64,000 bases of DNA. Origin: Acanthosepion esculentum (lineage: Eukaryota; Mollusca; Cephalopoda; Sepiida; Sepiidae). Position numbers and translations under genes: made by a program. Positions within the stretch are counted from its first letter, which is position 1. The number at the start of each line of letters is the position of its first letter. Location: NCBI GenBank assembly GCA_964036315.1, contig OZ038478.1, positions 147,005,758 to 147,069,757 on the forward strand, read 5' to 3'. The notes under the pieces were generated by a model. The model had not been told where the DNA came from and did not search any database. It saw only the letters and a list, made by a program, of their open reading frames with translations. Shown piece after piece: positions 57,625-64,000 of this stretch.

Positions 57625-58806
57625 CGAGGAATCACGAGATTTTCTGTCCGTCTTGTCATTTTTGTACTCTATTTTGTAGACCGCTGATCGACTGCTCGTT
57701 TGCCCGAATTCTGTTTTGCATTGTATTTTGGTTAAGTTTGTTTTTATTATTTCCTTTTGACTGTTTTAGAAAAAAAAAAAAAAAGTCCTTTGGATTTTTG
57801 CTTCTCACCATTTTTTTATTTTACCCCCTCTTTTAATTTCTGTTATTTTTTCTTTTTATTTCAGTTTTTTCTTTTTTCCCCCTTTAATTTTTGTTTTCCT
57901 TTTAATTTTCTTTTTACCCCCGGTAATTCTTTGTTTTTTTTATTTTTTACCCCTTTTTAATTTGCAGGCTTTTTCTTTTTTTCTAGTTTCTCGTTTTAAT
58001 TTCCTTCCAACCTTTGATTTTTGTTTTTCATTTCTACCATTTTTTAATTTCCACGCCTTCGTTAAAATTTTCATTTTCCTTTAATTTCTGATTTTCGCGT
58101 TAATTAATTTTAATTTCTTGTTTCTTTCCTAACCTTACGTTTTTCCGTGTTTTTCGTTTTATAATTTGTTTGTATTAAATTCGTTTTGTAATCGTTGTAT
58201 TGTATAATTTATTTGTTTATTTTTCTTTTGTTTATCGGTTCGACTCGCTTTTCTTTGGGTCGGCCATTTTGAATTTTTGTTTCTAGCTTTGGCTGTCGTC
58301 GAAAGTTACGTATTTTCTTTTGTTTATTGTTTTCGACTAGTGTCGGCCATTTTGAATTTTTGTTAATAGCTCCGGCTATTTGCCGAAGTTTATTATTGTC
58401 TTTGTTTACCTTGTTTTGAACCGTTTTCTTTGTATTATTTAATTTTCCTCCTTGTGTTTTTTTTAATTATTTCGCCTTTAGGCGATATTTGTCTAAGTTT
58501 TTACGTGTTATTTTTGTTGTTTTAAATTTGTAATTGTTTAATTTAGCTGTTTATTTTTTTACTGGTTAGTCTCGCTTCTTAGAGTCGGCCATCTTTTATT
58601 TTATTTTTAACTAGCTTCGGCTAGAGTTTAATCTTATTAGTTTTTCTTATCTATCTTTTCTTTGAACTTTTTTGTCTAATTTTCCCCTTTTATTTTTTTT
58701 TGCGCCTTTTGGCGTTATTCGTTCCTTTTTGTTTCGCCTTTAGGCGAAATTTATTAAATATCCCTCCCCCTATTCATCCCCTCCCGACCCTCCCCTTTAC
58801 TTCATC
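57625..58806 (+). promoter_or_regulatory. T-rich leader (5' UTR) of LINE copy B with repeated motifs
   Basis: About 1.18 kb, strikingly poor in A and G from 57770 to 58250 (T runs and CCCCC blocks). GTCGGCCATTTTGAATTTTT occurs at 58259 and 58342, and GTCGGCCATCTTTTA at 58584. Each is preceded by a CGACT/AGTCG-type stem and followed by TAGCTN(2-3)GGCT. Small hairpins CGCC-TTTA-GGCG type lie at 58472, 58702 and 58733. ORF1 starts at 58807. Confidence 0.75.
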
Positions 58807-60135
58807 ATGGAGAAGAAGGAAAAAAAAGCACCTTCTTTTCTTATCACAAAAAAGAAAACAACCCTTGCTTCCTTCAGAAAGTCTATAAGGAAGCACCTAT
58901 TTAACCCCAAAAAAGATCCCCCCGACAAAGATAATCCGGAGGAATATCCTGCCCTCCCAAGAACCCCTACTAACGAGGAGATGGTTGAGGTCCTTAAAAA
59001 GGCCGCCAAAGCCAGGCTATCGGAAGAGAACCTGAAAATGACCGAGAATAAAGACAACCCAAAAGCTAATATCGAGGTCGGGGATTCGCCCTCTTGTTGG
59101 AAGTCCCCACCCAAATGTATAATCTATATTGCGGAGTTCTTGGATCGTGCCAAGAGTTACGCTCACCTCGTGGTGAAAGACGGGCTCTTGGAGGATCCAA
59201 TTGAACTAAAGAAAATCGAAAAAAGAATAGTGTCAGTCTTTGTCGTCGACAAGCGTTCGCGCAAAATTTGTCGTTCGACTAAAGACACAGTGTTTAAAGC
59301 ACTGGAGTCCCTGGGGTTCAAACCCCTACGAATTGTCAAGGGTAAGGGTTTTTTCATGTGGGACATACTGCTGCCCACAGCGGAAGACTGTGTAAGAGCC
59401 ACCCGGAGGGAGTTGATCACAAAGGATCTCATCCTCCGTACCGAGTACGAGGGTCGGCGAAGGACCAGCGTTGCAGTATACGAGGTCCCTCCTCAGGTTA
59501 TCGGGGAACACCTAGCGGCTTTCCTGTCCCAATACGGTGAGATATTGGCCGCTTCCTGCGATAGCCTGACTGGGGGATGGAGCTTTGACATGATGCTCGA
59601 TCGAAAGGCCTTCAGCTCCGTCCCCAACTGGATTGACGTCAGTGACCTGAAGCTGCCGGTCATTGTGACCGGCCGTAAACCAGCCTGCTGGAAGTGCGGA
59701 GTGACTGGTCATCTCTCCTCTTCCTGCCCAGAGAAGAAGGCCTCTGGGACTCAGGTCACAAACGACCAAACTCCCCCTCTGACCGAGTCTCCAAAATCCG
59801 CCGCGCCTGTAATGGGCATGCCAGCTGCCGGGTCCGGAGAGGTTGATCCCCTGGTTGGGTCTCCATCAAAGCCCCCATCCCACGAAGAGCCCTCTTCCGC
59901 CGCTTCTGTGGCTAAGAAGGGGGAAGAAGGGGAATGGCAGGTAGTTGGCAGGGTCAGGGGGAAGCGTCAGCCAGCGGGTCCTCAGTCCCCTGAAGCCTCG
60001 GGGACTAAAGACACAAACAGCCCCACTCCCTCTAACAACAGCAAGGGCGACGCCCGACTTCTAATCTGGACATCGATGAGCAAAGGAAAAAGTACGATCC
60101 AGGGTACGAAAAAACAGAAAAGATTAAGGCTCTAA
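58807..60135 (+). CDS. LINE copy B ORF1, 5' part: RNA-binding protein with CCHC zinc knuckle
   Basis: 442 residues from the first ATG. A basic N-terminus (KKEKKAPSFLITKKKTTLAS) and an acidic/Pro linker are followed by a folded central part (about residues 100-290) with FKALESLGFKPLRIVKGKG and VPPQVIGEHLAAFLSQYGEI, the latter looking like an RRM-type fold. A single CCHC zinc knuckle is at residues 294-307 (CWKCGVTGHLSSSC, C-X2-C-X4-H-X4-C). Low-complexity sequence with EGEWQVVGRVRGKR follows. The last ~28 residues (LLIWTSMSKGKSTIQ...) do not look natural, and the coding signal moves to the -1 frame near 60040-60060. ORF1 proteins of Tx1/L1-type LINEs bind the element's RNA. Frame is otherwise fully open, so the copy is young. 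Confidence 0.85.
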   Translation: MEKKEKKAPSFLITKKKTTLASFRKSIRKHLFNPKKDPPDKDNPEEYPALPRTPTNEEMVEVLKKAAKARLSEENLKMTENKDNPKANIEVGDSPSCWKSPPKCIIYIAEFLDRAKSYAHLVVKDGLLEDPIELKKIEKRIVSVFVVDKRSRKICRSTKDTVFKALESLGFKPLRIVKGKGFFMWDILLPTAEDCVRATRRELITKDLILRTEYEGRRRTSVAVYEVPPQVIGEHLAAFLSQYGEILAASCDSLTGGWSFDMMLDRKAFSSVPNWIDVSDLKLPVIVTGRKPACWKCGVTGHLSSSCPEKKASGTQVTNDQTPPLTESPKSAAPVMGMPAAGSGEVDPLVGSPSKPPSHEEPSSAASVAKKGEEGEWQVVGRVRGKRQPAGPQSPEASGTKDTNSPTPSNNSKGDARLLIWTSMSKGKSTIQGTKKQKRLRL

Positions 60136-60995
60136 AGAAACAGCTCGATGATCAAAAAAAAGGAAAATCATCTCCATCAAAGAAATCCTCCACTTCACAG
60201 TCTCCTAAACCCTCACAAGTCAAATCTCCCACTAAAATAAAGGCCACTCCCTCCACATCCTCCAACCCGCCTCCTCCTTCTTCACGTCCGTCAACCCCTA
60301 GAGTGAAGCCTTCTCCTGCCACTCCTTCCACTTCTTATGCCCAATCCCAAATCCCTCTCAGTAGAGACCCCAGCCCTTTTAGACAATCAAGCACACCACG
60401 TAACACTCCCAGTCCCTCTCCCATTAAATCTTCCAAAATGCCCCCTCCCGTTAGCAAAAGGCCCAGAAGCCCCACTCATGATGCTGCTGAAAAGAAAAAA
60501 AAACCTAAACACATATATAATCCAGGAATTGACATTTGTAAAATCTCTCCGCTGCAAGCAGAAAAGGCTAGAGACTACGGGAACAGGATTACCAACCTCA
60601 AATATCTTCTATCAATCAAACAATTCGCGGATAAAGATATAGACAACCCAAATAACTTTCCTAATGCCCAAAGGGTATTAACTGTAATACGTGCAGATAC
60701 TGGTGCCAAACAAATTTGGGCCATGTTGGACGAGGCTATGTCTGCGTTCAACATGACCCCTCCTATAGCCATCGTCCAGAACGATAAACTTCGACATATG
60801 AAACAATTTTGTGCAGGGAGGGTCCCGGTTTTCGTTCACCCCTCCCTCTATAGAGCACTAAAGTTAACGTTCCCGTGGGATATCGGCGGAATCTCCGAAG
60901 ACGGTTCCATCAAGAATGAGATGGGCCATGGGTCTATGGGAGAGGCTGTCGGTATCCTTACCCCAGCCATGTTCAAAGCAGATAAACAACCCTAA
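60036..60995 (+). CDS. LINE copy B ORF1, 3' part in the -1 frame (unrecognised conserved-looking domain)
   Basis: Open from 60036 to the TAA at 60993-60995; no ATG near its start and overlapping the previous frame by about 100 bases. From 60063 it reads NLDIDEQRKKYDPGYEKTEK and KIKALKKQLDDQKKGKS, then about 70 residues rich in Ser/Pro/Lys. A folded-looking C-terminal ~150 residues follows (YNPGIDICKISPLQAEKARD, LTVIRADTGAKQIWAMLDEA, GRVPVFVHPSLYRALKLTFP, MGEAVGILTPAMFKADKQP). I recognise no family. The simplest reading is one ORF1 of about 730 residues split by loss of one base near 60040-60060; two separate proteins are also possible. Confidence 0.65.
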   Translation, partial: QQQGRRPTSNLDIDEQRKKYDPGYEKTEKIKALKKQLDDQKKGKSSPSKKSSTSQSPKPSQVKSPTKIKATPSTSSNPPPPSSRPSTPRVKPSPATPSTSYAQSQIPLSRDPSPFRQSSTPRNTPSPSPIKSSKMPPPVSKRPRSPTHDAAEKKKKPKHIYNPGIDICKISPLQAEKARDYGNRITNLKYLLSIKQFADKDIDNPNNFPNAQRVLTVIRADTGAKQIWAMLDEAMSAFNMTPPIAIVQNDKLRHMKQFCAGRVPVFVHPSLYRALKLTFPWDIGGISEDGSIKNEMGHGSMGEAVGILTPAMFKADKQP

Positions 60996-61007
60996 TCAGT
61001 ATTCAAT

Positions 61008-63950
61008 ATGGCTCTCTGGTTAGCTAGTTTAAATGTCCGGGGCCTGAGGTCCGAGTCTCGCAGGGCGAGGCTCTCTCGTGACCTTCAGCGCCTCGGGGTG
61101 AATATCTGTTGCGTGCAGGAGACCCGGTTTTCTTCTCATGATCGTGAGGACGTGCTGTCTAAGGGGTTCTCTCTTTATTCAGCATGTTTTGATGGTCGTT
61201 CGAGGGGTGTCTCTTGGCTAGTGAGCAGGTCTTTAGATGCTGTATGTACTCTTGTCTTCGCAGATCCGGCGGGCAGGCTTTGTGTGCTGGACGTTACCAT
61301 AAAAGGTAAGGCTTTACGTCTCATTGGCGTTTATGCGCCCAATATCCATGCTGAGCGACCTGGTCTGTTTCGGCAGATCGAGCCGTTTTTGACGACATCT
61401 CGTCGGGTAGTTTTAGCGGGCGATTGGAATGCCGTCCTTGACCCCAATATAGATCGTATAGGGAAAAAACGGGGTACTAACAATCCTGATGTGAAACCAT
61501 TTCGGGACTTTATCGGCGGGTTTGATCTCGTCGATAATTACCGGAATGAGCACCCTCGGGAGGTAGCATGGACTTGGACTAATAGTGGCAACTCGGCTCC
61601 TGGGACGCTTGCGAGCTACCTCGACCGGGTCTTAGTTAAGAGAGTCGATTTAGGGCTCTTAGGGTGTCCAAGTTTCCATTACATAGTTTATTCGGATCAT
61701 AGGCTTGTCCGGGTCCGGGTAAACTTAGATAAGCCTAAGGTTAGGTTGGCTGGTTACTGGAAGTTCAACTGTTCACTATTCGGTGAGCAGGGATTTCGGG
61801 ACCAGCTGCTACTAATGATTCAACGGGAATTGTCGGGGGCGGTTTTTGGGAACGCCTGGTGGGGTAAATTAAAATCAAAAATTAGAACGTTTGCTGCCGA
61901 TTTTAGTCGTCGACTCAATCGAGATAGATTAGCGGCGCAAACTGCTTTAGAAGAAAAAGTTGATCGAGCAGTGAAATCCCGTGTTAGTGGGGATATAGCC
62001 TTAGCTAAGGCAGAGTTGGCCTCCTTGCTTATCAAGAAGGACCAAGCTCTGGTAGTTAGGGCTAGGTTAAAAAGAATGTCCTCTGAGGCGACGAATATGG
62101 CCGCTGAATTGCGTGCAGAGGAGAGTAGGAGTGCGTCTCGGCGACATATCGCGTGCGTCACATTACCGGATAATCGGACCGTGACTACAAACGCGGGCAT
62201 ATGTGAGGTCTTTCGAGATTACTTTCAGGATCTTTTCACCAGGGAGCCCGGTCTGAGCTCTGCTCGGTTCGACTCCTATTTAGCCGACTTTCTCTGCCTC
62301 GAGGCAGCTGAAGCGGCTGGGTGCGAGGGTCCCATAACAGAGTCTGAGATCTGGGAAGCGCTGAAGCAGGTTGGCCTGGATAAGTCTCCGGGACTCGATG
62401 GTCTTCCCTACGAAGTGTACTTGAGGCTGTCGCCCGTTTTTGTTCCTTTGCTGGAGCTGATTTTCAACCACTGGATGAAGCAGGGGTCTATACCTCAACG
62501 CTTCACCAGGGGTGTGATCAAGTTGCTGCGTAAGGACAAGAACGGTGGGGATGGGTTAGGGAACTTTCGCCCTTTAACCATGTTAAACACCGAGTTAAAG
62601 ATTTTGGCGAAGATCTTAGCCAACCGTTTGCAGCTTGTCCTGTCTAGTCTGATTGGCCCCGAGCAGACTTGTGCTGTGAAGGGCAGGACTATTCAGGATA
62701 ACCTGCATATGGTACGCTTGATCTTAGAACAAGTCGACGGTGAAGCCGCGCTGATCAATTTAGATCAGTCCAAGGCCTTCGATAGGGTTGACCATCGTTT
62801 TCTGGAGGCTGTCCTTTCGGCGGCCGGTTTCGGAGACGACTTTCGCTCCTGGATCCGACTCTTGTATGCGACCCCCAGTGCGCTGGTGGAAGTGAATGGA
62901 GTAAGATCGAAGTCTTTCGTATTGTCTCGCTCTATTCGTCAGGGTTGTCCGCTCTCGCCTTTGCTTTACGTTCTTGCCTTGGAACCTTTCCTTCGCAAGT
63001 TAAAGGCGAATCCGGTCCTGCGTGGAATATCTCTGCCTGGGGCTACCACCTCAGCAAAGTATTCTGCCTATGCTGACGACGTTTCGGTTCTTGTGTCGAG
63101 CAGAGCCGAGATTGACGAAGTCAGCAAAGAGGTCAGTGGTTATGAGATGGTGACAGGGGCCAAGATCAATCGCGATAAGTCTGTTGGCTTGCGGTTGGGT
63201 GCGTGGAAGGGAGTTTCTCTTCCCGGACCTTTCCTCTGGACGGATGGGCCGATCAAGATTCTCGGCGTCTGGTTCGGTCCGGATCTCCAGTTGGAAATGA
63301 ATTGGTCGGAGGTACGAGGGAAGGCCGAGATCGCGGTTAATCTGTGGTCTCGGAGGAGTATTTCCCTGAAGGGAAGGGCGGAAGTATGTGTTTCACACAT
63401 ATATCCAATTCTCGTGTACCGACTCTCTGTACTTCCACTTCCGTTTACCCCACTAATTTTATTAGTAAGGCTCTTGTTCTCTTTCTTGTGGAGAAGCAAG
63501 GCCGCTATGGTATCTCGGGAGATCTGTTGCCTTCATACCGCTGAGGGCGGCCTGGGTATGCCAAGCATTGAGATTCGTCAACATATGCTTCGCATTGCTT
63601 TCCTAGACCGATTGTGTCGCGAATCGGATGAGGTGGGAGCCTTCTGCAAGGAAGACGCCCGGAAAAATTTCCCGTCCCTGAGAAGTGTGCACTCGTGCGA
63701 GGGGGAGGCCCGCCGTAGACCCCGAGCCGAAAGCTCCTTCTATCACGAATGTCGTCGCGCTCTGAAATGCCTCTTACGGGCGTCGGAAGGCCTCTCCAAC
63801 GTCCAGGCGTTGTCTCGTAGGGCATTGTATCAAGTGCTAGTTCGGGGGTCCGTTCAAGATGGTTTGATTAGCGAGCTCGGTCTTACGAAGCAGCAGGCCC
63901 GCTCAGTATGGCCTTGGGCGCCTGGGTTGAAATGCCTCACTAACCTATGA
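61008..63950 (+). CDS. LINE copy B ORF2: APE endonuclease and reverse transcriptase (Tx1 clade), 3' end frameshifted
   Basis: 980 residues; ATG 12 bases after the stop of the preceding frame. Endonuclease (about 1-235): SLNVRGL, CVQETRF, GVYAPN, GDWNAV (138-143), SYLDRVLV, YSDHRLV (SDH 229-231), all catalytic positions kept. RT: WEALKQVGLDKSPGLDGLPY, GNFRPLTMLNTELKILAKIL, EQTCAVKGRTIQDNLHMV, motif A LINLDQSKAFDRV, motif B SIRQGCPLSPLLYVLALEPF, motif C YADD (688-691), KINRDKSVGLRLG, ILGVWFGPD. It then has the thumb-like LKGRAEVCVSHIYPILVYRL. The motif pattern and the LGVWFGPD...NW signature point to the Tx1/L1 group. A premature TGA at 63948 follows a one-base frame change at about 63944; coding continues in the next frame to the window end. 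Confidence 0.93.
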   Translation: MALWLASLNVRGLRSESRRARLSRDLQRLGVNICCVQETRFSSHDREDVLSKGFSLYSACFDGRSRGVSWLVSRSLDAVCTLVFADPAGRLCVLDVTIKGKALRLIGVYAPNIHAERPGLFRQIEPFLTTSRRVVLAGDWNAVLDPNIDRIGKKRGTNNPDVKPFRDFIGGFDLVDNYRNEHPREVAWTWTNSGNSAPGTLASYLDRVLVKRVDLGLLGCPSFHYIVYSDHRLVRVRVNLDKPKVRLAGYWKFNCSLFGEQGFRDQLLLMIQRELSGAVFGNAWWGKLKSKIRTFAADFSRRLNRDRLAAQTALEEKVDRAVKSRVSGDIALAKAELASLLIKKDQALVVRARLKRMSSEATNMAAELRAEESRSASRRHIACVTLPDNRTVTTNAGICEVFRDYFQDLFTREPGLSSARFDSYLADFLCLEAAEAAGCEGPITESEIWEALKQVGLDKSPGLDGLPYEVYLRLSPVFVPLLELIFNHWMKQGSIPQRFTRGVIKLLRKDKNGGDGLGNFRPLTMLNTELKILAKILANRLQLVLSSLIGPEQTCAVKGRTIQDNLHMVRLILEQVDGEAALINLDQSKAFDRVDHRFLEAVLSAAGFGDDFRSWIRLLYATPSALVEVNGVRSKSFVLSRSIRQGCPLSPLLYVLALEPFLRKLKANPVLRGISLPGATTSAKYSAYADDVSVLVSSRAEIDEVSKEVSGYEMVTGAKINRDKSVGLRLGAWKGVSLPGPFLWTDGPIKILGVWFGPDLQLEMNWSEVRGKAEIAVNLWSRRSISLKGRAEVCVSHIYPILVYRLSVLPLPFTPLILLVRLLFSFLWRSKAAMVSREICCLHTAEGGLGMPSIEIRQHMLRIAFLDRLCRESDEVGAFCKEDARKNFPSLRSVHSCEGEARRRPRAESSFYHECRRALKCLLRASEGLSNVQALSRRALYQVLVRGSVQDGLISELGLTKQQARSVWPWAPGLKCLTNL

Positions 63951-64000
63951 GGCATCACTCACCTGGCGGGTGATTCGTGGAGCCCTCTGGGTCGGCAAAA
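63943..64000 (+). pseudogene. ORF2 continuation in the +1 frame (start of the C-terminal zinc-binding region)
   Basis: From 63943 the next frame gives TYEASLTWRVIRGALWVGK up to the window end. It aligns with REFSLTWRLARNRLP of copy A, so the reading frame was shifted by one extra base in the CC at 63944-63945. Either this copy is inactivated there or the base is a sequence error. The CxxC...H..C part lies beyond the window. Confidence 0.85.

Noticed and set aside
59163..59769. Minus-strand frames across LINE ORF1
   Set aside because: Shadows of the plus-strand ORF1, whose codon pattern and zinc knuckle are clear.
60095..60125. Programmed -1 frameshift at the A6 run in ORF1
   Set aside because: The phase of the run does not give a canonical slippery heptamer, and the change of coding character occurs 40-60 bases earlier.

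Overview
This window looks like repeat-dense intergenic DNA from an invertebrate animal. A cephalopod mollusc, probably an octopus-like genome, is my best guess. The reasons are AT-rich DNA, long (CA)n, (TA)n and (ATT)n microsatellites, tRNA- and 5S-derived SINEs, many broken RTE-type LINEs, and mariner, Helitron and Ty3/gypsy remnants stacked on each other. The species call rests on my memory of such repeats, not on a database match. I see no convincing host gene, no functional tRNA or rRNA gene and no prokaryotic feature.

Layout. 0-2 kb: minus-strand decayed Tx1-type LINE (copy A). 2-9 kb: microsatellites, a dispersed ~475-bp repeat, a pyrimidine-rich repeat, a jockey/CR1-like reverse transcriptase scrap, an RTE 3' end and a Helitron 5' end. 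9.8-10.6 and 21.1-21.9 kb: two LTR copies in opposite orientation. 11-16 kb: RTE, SINE and mariner scraps and the second copy of the ~475-bp repeat. 16.5-20.1 kb: a SINE abutting a Ty3/gypsy pol fragment, followed by a polypurine tract and a long LTR. 20-25 kb: transposase scraps, very long TA/CA repeats and a tRNA-SINE flanked by 60-bp inverted repeats. 25.6-29.1 kb: a minus-strand Ty3/gypsy element with a decayed but traceable gag-pol. 29.1-29.75 kb: an RTE LINE with a textbook 5' inversion. 30.9-31.2 kb: a mariner-type MITE. 31.6-34.5 kb: a dead Helitron interrupted by a GC-rich tandem repeat. 35-38.2 kb: a decayed LINE pol of unclear clade. 38.6-51 kb: a palindrome, Tc1/mariner remnants, chimeric 5S-tRNA SINEs and a cluster of palindromic motifs. 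51.4-53.7 kb: an internally deleted gypsy element with both LTRs, inserted in an RTE LINE. 54-56.8 kb: mariner remnants and a gypsy integrase tail.

57-64 kb is the youngest and best-preserved region: a GC-richer, nearly complete Tx1-clade LINE (copy B). It has two ~290-bp tandem 5' monomers, a T-rich leader with repeated GGCCATTTT motifs, an ORF1 with a CCHC zinc knuckle that changes frame near nt 60040-60060 into a 3' part I do not recognise, and a 980-residue ORF2 with intact endonuclease and reverse-transcriptase motifs. ORF2 hits a one-base frameshift 55 bases before the window ends; copy A belongs to the same family.

How the parts work together: nothing here forms a host pathway. The LINEs are the plausible source of reverse transcriptase for the SINEs, and the transposon remnants are independent parasites. 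The most interesting items are the architecture of LINE copy B, the 5S-tRNA chimeric SINE, the SINE enclosed by TA-flanked inverted repeats, the twin-primed RTE copy and several unexplained inverted or tandem repeats.
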